64,000 nt of DNA, taken from the NCBI RefSeq assembly GCF_019084075.1, contig NZ_JAHREN010000001.1, forward strand, positions 434,001 through 498,000. The letters are read 5' to 3'. A model generated the notes under the pieces. It did no database searches and was not told the DNA's origin. It saw nothing but the letters and a program-made list of their open reading frames with translations. This document shows, in pieces, positions 20,360 to 29,485 of the stretch; position 1 is the stretch's first letter; each line of letters starts with the position of its first letter. Position numbers and translations under genes: made by a program. Origin of the DNA: Siccirubricoccus sp. G192. GTDB lineage: Bacteria > Pseudomonadota > Alphaproteobacteria > Acetobacterales > Acetobacteraceae.

Positions 20360-21736
20360 ATGGCCTATGACTACGACCTCTTCGTCATTGGTGGCGGCTC
20401 CGGCGGCGTGCGCTGTGCCCGGATCGCCGCCACCCATGGCGCCCGCGTGGCGGTGGCGGAGGAGCGGTTCTGGGGCGGCACCTGCGTCAATGTCGGCTGC
20501 GTGCCGAAGAAGATCATGGTGAATGCCGCCGAATACGGCCAATGGCTGGAGGATGCGCCGGCCTTCGGCTGGGAAGCGACGAAGGGCGGCTTCGACCTGG
20601 CGAAGCTGGCGGCGGCGCGGGATGCCGAGGTGGCGCGGCTGAACGGCATCTATGCCCGCCTGCTGGCCAATGCCGGCTGCACCAGCTTCGAGGCCCGCGC
20701 CACCTTCCTCGATGCCCATACCCTCGATGTCGGCGGCAGGCGCATCACGGCGGAGCGCATCGTCATCGCCACTGGCGGCCGCGCGGTGCGGCCGGACCTG
20801 CCGGGGGCCGAGCTTGGCATGCTCTCGGATGACGTCTTCACCCTGCAATCCCTGCCGCGCCGCCTGACCGTGGTGGGCGGCGGCTATATCGCCCTGGAAT
20901 TCGCCTGCATCTTCCGCAGCCTGGGCTCGGAGGTCGATCTCGTCTACCGCGCCGACCTGCCGCTGCGCGGCTTCGACCAGGACATCCGCGGCGCCTTGCA
21001 GGAAGCGCTGGCGGCGCAGGGCATCCGCCAGCATACCGGCCGGCATCTCGGCCGGCTGGACCGGATGGGGGATGGGCTGCTCCTGAACCTCCAGGGCGGC
21101 GAGGCGGTGGAGGCGGATGCGGTGCTCTTCGCCACCGGGCGGGAGCCGAATACCCATGGCCTCGGCCTGGAGGCCGCCGGCATCTGCTGCACCGCCGATG
21201 GCGCCATCGAGGTGGACGAGGACCACCGCACCACCGCGCCGCATATCTTCGCCATCGGCGACGTGACCGACAAGCTGAACCTCACCCCCATGGCGACCGC
21301 GGTCGGCCATGCGCTGGCCGATACGCTGTTCGGCAATACCCCGCGCCAGGCCAGCTACCGCAACGTGCCGACCGCGGTCTTCACCTCGCCGCCCATCGGC
21401 ACGGTGGGCATGACCGAGGCCGATGCGGCGGCGCTGGGGCCGGTGGATATCTACCTCACCCGCTTCACGCCGATGCGCCACACCATCAGCGGGAGGCAGG
21501 GGCGGAAGGCCCTGATGAAGCTGGTGGTCTGCCAGCGGAGCCGGCAGGTGCTGGGCGCCCACATGCTGGGCGAGGATGCGGCGGAGATCATGCAGGGCAT
21601 CGGCATCGCCGTCGCGATGGGCGCCACCAAGGAGGATTTCGACCGCACCATCGGCATCCACCCGACCGCGGCCGAGGAATTCGTGACGCTGCGGACCCGG
21701 ACGCGGGAGGCAGGGGTCCGGGCGGCGGCGGAATAG
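20360..21736 (+). CDS. gor: Glutathione-disulfide reductase
   Basis: This FAD enzyme reduces oxidised glutathione with NADPH. From ATG 20360 it has 458 residues: the FAD-binding VIGGGSGGVR, the redox-active disulfide GGTCVNVGCVPKK, the NADPH-binding VVGGGYIALEFA, the second FAD motif FAIGDVTDK, and the C-terminal dimer motif GIHPTAAEEFVT with the catalytic His. Starts at 20342 and 20348 are also in frame; 20360 gives the usual MAYDYDLFVIGGG opening. It has its own gap on both sides. Confidence 0.93.
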   Translation: MAYDYDLFVIGGGSGGVRCARIAATHGARVAVAEERFWGGTCVNVGCVPKKIMVNAAEYGQWLEDAPAFGWEATKGGFDLAKLAAARDAEVARLNGIYARLLANAGCTSFEARATFLDAHTLDVGGRRITAERIVIATGGRAVRPDLPGAELGMLSDDVFTLQSLPRRLTVVGGGYIALEFACIFRSLGSEVDLVYRADLPLRGFDQDIRGALQEALAAQGIRQHTGRHLGRLDRMGDGLLLNLQGGEAVEADAVLFATGREPNTHGLGLEAAGICCTADGAIEVDEDHRTTAPHIFAIGDVTDKLNLTPMATAVGHALADTLFGNTPRQASYRNVPTAVFTSPPIGTVGMTEADAAALGPVDIYLTRFTPMRHTISGRQGRKALMKLVVCQRSRQVLGAHMLGEDAAEIMQGIGIAVAMGATKEDFDRTIGIHPTAAEEFVTLRTRTREAGVRAAAE

Positions 21737-21857
21737 GCGCCGCCCTGCCCTTGGCGCGCCGCCCCGGGCGGGGCTAATCTCCCCGGCCATTGGTTTTCGG
21801 TGGCCTGCTTGCCCCCTCCGCCCGCCGCGCCTTGCGGCGGGCCGCCGGGTCAGGGCA

Positions 21858-21965
21858 CTAGAGCGTTTTCCGTTCGCCTTGGCTCACGGAATCCGCTCTA
21901 GCCTTTTGTTTTGCCGAGCAAATTACTCCGCTCGGGTGATTCCACCCGGACGGAGTCTGCTCTAG
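21858..21965 (+). repeat. Double-hairpin intergenic repeat, copy 1
   Basis: A 108-bp element bounded by CTAGAGCG and TGCTCTAG. It has two hairpins: the first pairs TAGAGCG with CGCTCTA and CCGT with ACGG; the second pairs GAGCA with TGCTC, ACTCCG with CGGAGT and CGGGTG with CACCCG. A T-rich stretch joins them. A copy with roughly nine differences is at 42265-42370. This copy ends 14 bases before the aroG start. Confidence 0.88.
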
Positions 21966-21979
21966 GGAGAATGCCTGGT

Positions 21980-23357
21980 ATGGTTGCGCGCGGGTGGCAC
22001 CCGGGAAGCTGGCGGGAGATGCCGATCCGGCAGGTGCCCGACTATCCCGATATGGCTGATCTGGCCGAGATGGAGGCCAGGCTGGCCAAATGGCCGCCTT
22101 TGGTCTTCGCCGGGGAGGCGCGGCGCCTCCAGCACGCCCTGGCGGCCGCCGGGGATGGTCAGGGCTTCGTCCTCCAGGGCGGCGACTGCGCCGAGGGCTT
22201 CTCCGACTTCACCGCCAATATCATCCGCGACACCTTCCGGGTGCTGTTGCAGATGGCCGTCGTGCTGACCTTCGGCGGCGGGCTGCCGGTGGTGAAGCTC
22301 GGCCGCATGGCGGGGCAATTCGCCAAGCCACGCTCCTCCGATACCGAGACGAAGGAGGGCATCACCCTGCCCTCCTACCGGGGGGGACATCATCAACGGG
22401 CCGGATTTCACGCCCGAGGCCCGCATCCCGGACCCGGCGCGGATGGAATTCGCCTATATGCAGTCGGCCGGCACGCTCAACCTGCTGCGCGCCTTCGCCA
22501 CCGGCGGCTATGCCGACCTGCACCAGGTGCATCGCTGGAACCTCGGCTTCGTGGAGCGCAGCCCGCTGGCCTCCCGCTATGCCGACCTGGCGCACCGGAT
22601 CGACGAGACGCTCTCCTTCATGCAGGCCTGCGGCATGTCCGACCTGCCGCAGGTGCGGGAGACGGAGTTCTACACCTCCCACGAATCCCTGCTGCTGCCC
22701 TATGAACAGGCGCTGACCCGGGTGGATTCCACCACCGGCGACAGCTACGCCTGTTCCGCGCATTTCCTCTGGATCGGCGACCGCACGCGCCAGCCGGAGG
22801 GCGCGCATGTGGAATTCCTGCGCGGGGTCAGGAACCCGATCGGCATGAAGGTCGGGCCGAGCATGGAGCCGGATGAGCTGGTGCGGCTCACCGAGATCCT
22901 GAACCCGGCGAATGAGAAGGGGCGGCTGACCCTGATCTCCCGCATGGGCGCCGAGAAGGTGGAGGCCAAGCTGCCGCCGCTGCTCCGCGCGGTCGCCCGC
23001 GCCGGCCGCAACGTGGTCTGGCTCTGCGACCCCATGCATGGCAACACCACCACGGTCGGCGGCTACAAGACCCGCCTCTTCGATTCCGTGCTGAGCGAGG
23101 TCAGGCGCTTCTTCGACGCGCATGCGACCGAGGGCACCCAGCCCGGCGGCGTGCATGTGGAGATGACCGGGCAGGAGGTCACGGAATGCCTGGGCGGCGC
23201 GCATCGCCTGGCCGAGGCCGATCTGGGGCTGCGCTACCAGACCAATTGCGACCCGCGGCTGAACGCGGAACAGTCGCTGGAACTGGCCTTCCTGATCGCC
23301 GAGGAGCTGAAGTCCCGCCGCGTCAGGCCGGACCGTCCCGCCCAGGCGGCGCAGTAG
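21980..23357 (+). pseudogene. aroG: Class II DAHP synthase, broken by a +1 G in a G7 run
   Basis: 3-Deoxy-7-phosphoheptulonate synthase starts aromatic amino acid synthesis from PEP and erythrose-4-phosphate. Reading from ATG 21980 gives the class II (plant-type) N-terminus [20 protein letters not shown] and [14 protein letters not shown] up to about 22380. The rest ([16 protein letters not shown] through [23 protein letters not shown] and [10 protein letters not shown]) is in another frame. Dropping one G from the G7 run at 22380-22386 joins them in 458 residues, the normal length. The enzyme is expected to be essential for prototrophy, so an indel error in the sequence is more likely than loss. 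The double-hairpin repeat sits directly upstream. Confidence 0.93.
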
Positions 23358-23368
23358 CGGAGGCGGGG

Positions 23369-24553
23369 ATGCCGGATACGCCGATGCCGGCGGCAAGCCC
23401 CGAGGCCGTGAACGCCGCCATCGCGGCGCGCACCGATACCTATTTCAACCGCACCCGCGCCGTCGTCCAGCGCTTCGGCGATTGCCACGTCACGTATGCG
23501 GTGTTCCTGCGCCGCCCGGTGGTCAGCGCGCCGCGGCTGATGATGGAATGGCTGCAGGAGGTGGCGCGGGCCCGGGCCACCCGCTTCGACATCGAGCTGA
23601 TGCACCCGGAGGGCACCTGGGTCGGCGCCGGCGATCCCATCCTCTACCTCTCCGGCTCCCTGGCCCAATTGGCCGATCTGGAGACGCTCTATCTGCAGAA
23701 GCTGGGGCCGCCCTGCGTCGCCGCGCATAACGCCTACCAGATGTGCCTGGAACTGCCGCAGGTGAGGTTCCTGGCCATGGAGGCGCGGCACTGCGCCGGC
23801 TTCGAGATGCAGGAGATGATGGCCTATGCCGCCAGCGTCGGCAGCACGGCCGCGCAGAAAGAGGGGGCCAAGGGTTTCACCGGCAATGCCAATGACGCCA
23901 CCGCGCATTGGTTCGGCGCCCCGCGCGGCTTCGGCACCATGCCGCATGCGCTGATCGGCTATGCCGGGTCCACCCTGCGCGCCGCCGAGATGTTCCACGA
24001 AAGCTTCCCCGAGCTCGACCTCACCGTGCTGGTGGATTATTTCGGGCGGGAGATCACGGATGGGCTCGCGGTCTGCCGCCGCTTCCCGGACCTGGCGGCG
24101 GCGGGAAGGCTCGCCTTCCGGCTCGACACCCATGGCGGCCGCTTCCTGGAAGGGCTCGACCCGGCCGAGAGCTACGCGGTGCTGGAACGCCACGTGCCCG
24201 GCGCCATCCGCCGCTACCGCAGCGAGACGGAACTGCGCCACCTGGTCGGCACCGGCGTCTCCGCCGCCGCCATCTGGCGGGTGCGGGAGGCGCTGGATGC
24301 GGCCGGCTTCCCGAAGGTGCGGATCGTCGCCTCCTCCGGCTTCGGGGTTGGCAAATGCCGGGTGATGGCGGAGGCGCGGGCGCCAATCGACGTGGTCGGC
24401 ACCGGCAGCTTCCTGCCCGATATCTGGAGCGAAACCTATGCCACCGCCGATATCGTCGCCTATGACGGCGAGGCGCGGGTGAAGCTCGGCCGTGAATTCC
24501 TGCTGCGCCGGAACGGCGAGCGGAAGCGGGGCGGCAGCCCGGCGGCGGGCTGA
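23369..24553 (+). CDS. pncB: Nicotinate phosphoribosyltransferase
   Basis: This enzyme turns nicotinate and PRPP into nicotinate mononucleotide, salvaging NAD. The 394-residue product starts at ATG 23369 after GGAGGCGGGG, 11 bases beyond the aroG stop. Family features are TDTYFNRTR at the N-terminus, the FEMQEMMAYA and GFTGNANDA segments, GTMPHALIG with its catalytic His, and the phosphate-binding region (VGTGSFLP). nadE follows after 95 bp, so two NAD-synthesis genes are adjacent. Confidence 0.9.
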   Translation: MPDTPMPAASPEAVNAAIAARTDTYFNRTRAVVQRFGDCHVTYAVFLRRPVVSAPRLMMEWLQEVARARATRFDIELMHPEGTWVGAGDPILYLSGSLAQLADLETLYLQKLGPPCVAAHNAYQMCLELPQVRFLAMEARHCAGFEMQEMMAYAASVGSTAAQKEGAKGFTGNANDATAHWFGAPRGFGTMPHALIGYAGSTLRAAEMFHESFPELDLTVLVDYFGREITDGLAVCRRFPDLAAAGRLAFRLDTHGGRFLEGLDPAESYAVLERHVPGAIRRYRSETELRHLVGTGVSAAAIWRVREALDAAGFPKVRIVASSGFGVGKCRVMAEARAPIDVVGTGSFLPDIWSETYATADIVAYDGEARVKLGREFLLRRNGERKRGGSPAAG

Positions 24554-24577
24554 GCCCAGGGCCGCCTGCCCCTGGGC
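24554..24577. repeat. Hairpin directly after the pncB stop
   Basis: Perfect 8-base arms GCCCAGGG and CCCTGGGC with an 8-base loop begin at the first base after the pncB stop codon. A TTTT lies only about 15 bases later, so it is at best a weak terminator. Confidence 0.4.
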
Positions 24578-24648
24578 GCAGCCTGGGGTGCATTTTCTGC
24601 GGCGGACCGCTCACATTCCGCCGCGAGATGCACTAGCTTCCGCCCATC

Positions 24649-26310
24649 ATGGCCCAGACCCTCCGCATCGCCCTCGCCCAGATCAACCCGCATATGGGCG
24701 AGTTGCGTGCCAATGCGGACCGCATCCGCCGCGCCCGGGCCGAGGCGGCCTCGCTCGGCGCCGACCTGCTGGTCACGCCGGAATTCTCGATCGCCGGCTA
24801 TCCACCGGAGGACCTGGTCCGTAATCCCGCATTCCTGGCCGATTGCGCCGCGCTGATCGCCGAACTCGCCGCCGAGACGGCGGATGGCGGCCCCGGCCTG
24901 GTGGTGGGCGGGCCCTGGCAGGAGCCGGGCGGGCCGGATGGGCCGAAGCTCTACAACGCGCTCTTCGTTCTGGAGGGCGGCCGCATCCTGGCCCGCCGCG
25001 CCAAGCATGAACTGCCGGGCTGCGGCGTCTTCGATTCCGGCCCGGCGCCGGGCCCCGTTGCCTTCCGCGGCTGCCGCCTCGGCCTGATGATCTGCGAGGA
25101 CGGATGGTCCCCCGCCGTCTCCGAAACCCTGGCCGAGAGCGGCGCCGAGATCCTCATCGCCATCAATGGCAGCCCCTTCGAGGCCGGGAAAGCGGCGTCG
25201 CGCATCGACCTCGCGGTGCACCGGGTGGTGGAGACCGGGCTGCCCTTCGTCTTCCTCAACCTGGTCGGCGGCCAGGACGAGCTGGTCTTCGAGGGCGGCG
25301 GCTTCGTGCTCAACGCCGACCGCAGCCTCGCCCTGCGGATGCCGCTCTTCGAGGAGGCGGTGACGCTCACCGAATGGCGGCATGAGGGGGAACGGCTGGT
25401 CTGCGCCCCGCATCCCCTGCCGCCCGAAGTGCCGCGGCTGGAGCAGATCTACCGCGCCATGACGCTCGGCCTGCACGACTATGTGGAGAAGAACCGCTTC
25501 CCCGGGATCGTGCTCGGCCTCTCCGGCGGCATCGACAGCGCCCTCTCGACGGCGGTGGCGGTGGATGCGCTGGGGCCGGAGCGCGTGCGCGCGGTGATGA
25601 TGCCGAGCCCCTATACCAGCGCGGCAAGCCTGGAGGACGCGGCGGAATGCGCCCGCCTGCTCGGCATCCGCTACGAGACGGTGCCGATCGGCCCGGCGAT
25701 GCAGGCTTTCGCCGCCATGCTGGCGCCGGCCTTCGGCAACCGCCCGCCGGACACCACGGAGGAGAATATCCAGTCCCGCGCCCGCGGCGTGACCCTGATG
25801 GCGCTCTCCAACAAATTCGGCGACATGCTGCTGACCACCGGCAACAAGAGCGAGGTGTCGGTGGGCTATGCCACGCTCTATGGCGACATGTGCGGCGGCT
25901 ATTCGGTGCTGAAGGATGTCTACAAGACCACCGTCTTCGCGCTCAGCCGCTGGCGCAACGCGCATCTGCCGTCGGGCGCCAGGGGGCCGCGCGGTCCGGT
26001 GATGCCGGAGCGCGTCATCACCAGGCCGCCCTCCGCCGAACTCAAGCCCGACCAGACCGACCAGGACAGCCTGCCGCCCTACCCGGTGCTGGATGCCATC
26101 CTGGAAGGGCTGGTGGAGGGCGAGAAATCCGTGGATGCGCTGGTGGCCGAGGGGCATGAGCGCGCCCTGGTGCTGCGCATCTGGCGCATGCTGGATCGCG
26201 CCGAATACAAGCGCCGCCAGGCGCCGCCGGGGGTGAAGATCAGTCCCCGCGCCTTTGGCCACGACCGGCGCTACCCCATCACCAATGGCTATACCGGATT
26301 GATCGCATGA
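24649..26310 (+). CDS. nadE: Glutamine-dependent NAD+ synthase
   Basis: NadE amidates deamido-NAD to NAD using ammonia released from glutamine. The 553-residue protein has an N-terminal nitrilase-type glutaminase domain with the Glu (TPEF), Lys (RAKHELP) and Cys (LMICEDGW) triad. The C-terminal ATP-pyrophosphatase domain has the P-loop LGLSGGIDSALS and the TTGNKSEVSVGYATLYGD motif. The ATG overlap at 26307 couples it to the small gene that follows. Confidence 0.95.
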   Translation: MAQTLRIALAQINPHMGELRANADRIRRARAEAASLGADLLVTPEFSIAGYPPEDLVRNPAFLADCAALIAELAAETADGGPGLVVGGPWQEPGGPDGPKLYNALFVLEGGRILARRAKHELPGCGVFDSGPAPGPVAFRGCRLGLMICEDGWSPAVSETLAESGAEILIAINGSPFEAGKAASRIDLAVHRVVETGLPFVFLNLVGGQDELVFEGGGFVLNADRSLALRMPLFEEAVTLTEWRHEGERLVCAPHPLPPEVPRLEQIYRAMTLGLHDYVEKNRFPGIVLGLSGGIDSALSTAVAVDALGPERVRAVMMPSPYTSAASLEDAAECARLLGIRYETVPIGPAMQAFAAMLAPAFGNRPPDTTEENIQSRARGVTLMALSNKFGDMLLTTGNKSEVSVGYATLYGDMCGGYSVLKDVYKTTVFALSRWRNAHLPSGARGPRGPVMPERVITRPPSAELKPDQTDQDSLPPYPVLDAILEGLVEGEKSVDALVAEGHERALVLRIWRMLDRAEYKRRQAPPGVKISPRAFGHDRRYPITNGYTGLIA

Positions 26311-26699
26311 GCGGCTCCGCTTTCGACACCGGGTTGTTCGGCGCGCCCGGCGGGTTTTCCGTGCGCATCATGGACCTCTCCGGCGGCAATGGCTCCGACC
26401 CCGTGGAGACGATCCGCGGCTTCGGCACCATCGAGCATGCCAATGCCTTCGCCCGCCGCTACGTGCGCGACAGCATGGAGCGCTGCCGCATCGCCGGCAT
26501 GGCGCCGGATGACCTCATCGCCGCCTGGTTCGCCTTCGGCGAGGATGCGGAGGTGCTGGGCGGTGGCGAGGATGCCTGGCGCAGCGCCGCCGAACTCGCG
26601 GATTTCGCCGGCCGCCCGGTGCAGGACGCGGAGGAGCGCAATTGGCGCGCGCTTGACCCGCGCCGCGACGAGGATGAAGCCGGGGAGGACGAGGAGTGA
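26307..26699 (+). CDS. Conserved small protein of unknown function
   Basis: I do not recognise this 130-residue acidic protein. It starts at the ATGA overlap with nadE, so it is cotranslated with it. The middle (GFGTIEHANAFARRYVRDSMERCR) looks like a helical fold; the C-terminus is rich in Glu and Asp. There is no signal peptide and no membrane segment. gltX starts 26 bases downstream in the same direction. Confidence 0.75.
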   Translation: MSGSAFDTGLFGAPGGFSVRIMDLSGGNGSDPVETIRGFGTIEHANAFARRYVRDSMERCRIAGMAPDDLIAAWFAFGEDAEVLGGGEDAWRSAAELADFAGRPVQDAEERNWRALDPRRDEDEAGEDEE

Positions 26700-26724
26700 C
26701 CGCGCCCGTGCCGGGAAGCCGGCC

Positions 26725-28059
26725 ATGAAGCTCCGCTTCGCGCCCTCCCCCACCGGCTTGCTGCATGTCGGCAATGCTCGTGTCGCGCTGGTGAACTGGC
26801 TGCTGGCGCGTCAGCGCGGCGGCACCGTGCTGCTGCGCCTCGACGATACCGATACCGAGCGTTCCCGCGCCGAATACGCCGAGGCGCTGGAGGAGGACCT
26901 CCGCTGGCTCGGCCTCGACTGGGATGAGAGCTTCCGCCAGTCCGACCGGATGGACCGCTATGCCGCCGCCGCCGAGCGGCTGAAGGCTTCCGGCCGCCTC
27001 TATCCCTGCCTGGAGACCGAGGAGGAGCTGCGCGCCAAGCGCGAGCACCGGCTGAAGCAGGGCCGCCCGCCGATCTATGACCGCGGCGCCCTGAAGATGA
27101 CGGCGGAGCAGCTTCAACGCGCCATCGCCAATGGCAAGACGCCGCATTGGCGCTTCCTGCTGACCAGCCGGGTGGTGGAATGGCAGGACGGCGTGCTCGG
27201 CCGGCGCCAGGTGAAGCTGCCGAGCCTCTCCGACCCCGTGCTGATCCGCGCCGATGGCACGCCGCTCTATACCTTCACCTCGGTGGTGGATGATCTCGAC
27301 TCCGGCGTCACGCATGTGGTGCGGGGCGAGGACCATGTCACGAATACCGGCGTGCAGCTCGATCTCTGGGAAGCCTTGGGCGGCAAGCCGGAGTCGCTCG
27401 GCTTCGCGCATCTGCCGCTGCTGACGGATGCGGATGGCGGGCCGCTGTCGAAGCGCCTCGGCAGCCTCTCGCTCCGGCAATTGCGGCGGGACGGCATGGA
27501 GCCGGCGGCGCTGACGGGCTATCTCGTGGCGCTTGGCACCTCGCGCGATCCGGCGCCGGCCATGCCGCGCGACCTGGTGGCGGGCTTCGACATCACCGCC
27601 ATCTCGCATTCGCCGGCGCGCTTCGATCCCGCGCAATTGCTGGCGCAGAACCGCCGGCTCCTGCATGCCGCGAGCTTCGAGTCCGTGCGCGACCGCCTGC
27701 CCGAAGGCGCCGACGAAGCCTTCTGGCACGCCATCCGCGGCAATCTCGACCTGCTGCGGGAGGCGCGCGACTGGTTCGAGGTGGTGCGCGGCACCGTCGT
27801 GCCGCCGGTGCAGCCGGGTCAGGGCGAATTCTTCCGCGCTGCCCTCGCCGCCCTGCCGCCAGAGCCCTGGGACGACACGACCTGGACCGTCTGGACCGGC
27901 GCCATCAAGGAGAGCACCGGCCGCAAGGGCAAATCGCTGTTCCTGCCGCTCCGCCTCGCTTTGACCGGCGAGGAACACGGCCCCGACCTGAAAACCCTGC
28001 TGCCGCTGATCGGGCGCGACCGCGCCGCCCAGCGCCTCGGCTTGGCCATGACAGAATAA
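26725..28059 (+). CDS. gltX: Glutamyl-tRNA synthetase
   Basis: This class I synthetase charges tRNA-Glu, and possibly tRNA-Gln in organisms using the amidotransferase route. ATG 26725 opens directly with KLRFAPSPTGLLHVGN, the HIGH-type motif. The KMSKS-type motif reads LSKRLG. Length is 444 residues, slightly short but within the family. Alphaproteobacteria often carry two gltX genes and the sequence does not tell which this is. cysS follows after one base. Confidence 0.93.
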   Translation: MKLRFAPSPTGLLHVGNARVALVNWLLARQRGGTVLLRLDDTDTERSRAEYAEALEEDLRWLGLDWDESFRQSDRMDRYAAAAERLKASGRLYPCLETEEELRAKREHRLKQGRPPIYDRGALKMTAEQLQRAIANGKTPHWRFLLTSRVVEWQDGVLGRRQVKLPSLSDPVLIRADGTPLYTFTSVVDDLDSGVTHVVRGEDHVTNTGVQLDLWEALGGKPESLGFAHLPLLTDADGGPLSKRLGSLSLRQLRRDGMEPAALTGYLVALGTSRDPAPAMPRDLVAGFDITAISHSPARFDPAQLLAQNRRLLHAASFESVRDRLPEGADEAFWHAIRGNLDLLREARDWFEVVRGTVVPPVQPGQGEFFRAALAALPPEPWDDTTWTVWTGAIKESTGRKGKSLFLPLRLALTGEEHGPDLKTLLPLIGRDRAAQRLGLAMTE

Positions 28060-28060
28060 G

Positions 28061-29485
28061 ATGACCGAATTGCAGTTCCACAACAGCCTCACCCGCGGCA
28101 AGGAAGGCTTCGCGCCGATCGACCCGGCGCATGTGCGGATCTATGTCTGCGGCCCCACGGTCTATGACCTGGCGCATCTCGGCAATGCGCGGCCGGTCAT
28201 CGTCTTCGACGTGCTCGCCCGGCTGCTGCGGCGGCTGTTTCCGCGCGTGACCTATGTGCGCAACATCACCGACGTGGACGACAAGATCAACGCCCGCGCG
28301 CTGGAAAGCGGCGAGACGATCGAGGCCATCACCGCCCGCACCACCGCGGATTTCCACCGCGACATGGCGGCGCTCGGCAACCTGCCGCCGGATGCGGAGC
28401 CGCGCGCCACCCAATCCATCGCGCCGATGATCGCGCTGATCGAGCGGCTGATCGCGCGCGGCCATGCCTATGTGGCGGAGGGGCATGTGCTCTTCGCCGT
28501 GGCCTCCTTCCCGGATTACGGCGCGCTCTCCGGCCGCAGCACAGAGGAATTGCAGGCCGGGGCGCGCGTCGATGTCGCGCCCTACAAGCGCGATCCGGGA
28601 GATTTCGTGCTGTGGAAGCCGAGCCCGCCGGAGCTGCCGGGCTGGGACAGCCCCTGGGGCCGCGGCCGGCCGGGCTGGCACATCGAATGCTCCGCCATGT
28701 CCTGGCAGGCGCTGGGCGAGGTCTTCGACATCCATGGCGGCGGCCACGACCTGATCTTCCCGCACCACGAGAACGAGGTGGCGCAGAGCCGCTGCGCCTT
28801 CGGCACGCCGGTCATGGCGAATCTCTGGATGCACAACGGCATGCTGCGCGTCGAGGGGGAGAAGATGTCGAAATCCCTCGGCAATTTCCTCACCGTGCGC
28901 GATATCCTGGGCCGCGGCGCCTGGGCCGGCGAGGCTTTCCGCCTGCTGGTGCTGAAGACGCATTACCGCCAGGCGCTCGACTTCACCTTCGCCGGCCTCG
29001 ACGAGGCGAAGGCAGAGCTGGACGATGACTACGCCATGCTGGCCCGCGCCCCCGCCGCGCCGGAACTGCCGGCGGTGCAGGCCGAGATGGCGGAATGGGC
29101 GCTGGAGCCGCTGCGGGACGACCTCAATACGCCCCTTGCCCTGACCCGGCTGCGCGACCTCCGCACCCTGGAGAATGTCGCCAGCGTCGGCGGCAGCGCC
29201 ACCGCGGTGCTGCACCGGGCCGGCCGCAACTGGCCGGTGGTGCCGGGGCTGGCGGCCGCCGCCTTCCGCGAGGTGGCGGAGGTGCTCGGCCTCGCCGCCT
29301 CCGAGCCGCGGCGCTGGTTGCAGGGCGCCGAGGATACCGGCTGGATCGAAGCCGCCATCGCCGCCCGCCTCGCCGCCCGCCGCGCCAGGGATTGGGCCGA
29401 GGCCGACCGCATCCGCGCCGACCTCACCGCCCGCGGCATCACCCTGGAGGACGGGCCACAGGGCACCACCTGGCGCCGGGCATGA
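28061..29485 (+). CDS. cysS: Cysteinyl-tRNA synthetase
   Basis: This class I enzyme charges tRNA-Cys. The 474-residue protein has CGPTVYDLAHLGNARP (Zn ligand Cys and HIGH motif), the second zinc-binding part (IECSAM, HGGGHDLIFPHHENE) and the KMSKS motif in GEKMSKSLGN. The start is one base after the gltX stop and the stop overlaps the next ATG, so gltX, cysS and the methyltransferase look like one operon. Confidence 0.96.
   Translation: MTELQFHNSLTRGKEGFAPIDPAHVRIYVCGPTVYDLAHLGNARPVIVFDVLARLLRRLFPRVTYVRNITDVDDKINARALESGETIEAITARTTADFHRDMAALGNLPPDAEPRATQSIAPMIALIERLIARGHAYVAEGHVLFAVASFPDYGALSGRSTEELQAGARVDVAPYKRDPGDFVLWKPSPPELPGWDSPWGRGRPGWHIECSAMSWQALGEVFDIHGGGHDLIFPHHENEVAQSRCAFGTPVMANLWMHNGMLRVEGEKMSKSLGNFLTVRDILGRGAWAGEAFRLLVLKTHYRQALDFTFAGLDEAKAELDDDYAMLARAPAAPELPAVQAEMAEWALEPLRDDLNTPLALTRLRDLRTLENVASVGGSATAVLHRAGRNWPVVPGLAAAAFREVAEVLGLAASEPRRWLQGAEDTGWIEAAIAARLAARRARDWAEADRIRADLTARGITLEDGPQGTTWRRA

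Noticed and set aside
21980..23357. Programmed frameshifting in aroG
   Set aside because: No downstream stimulatory structure is evident and many other G/C runs show the same kind of break, so sequence error is simpler.
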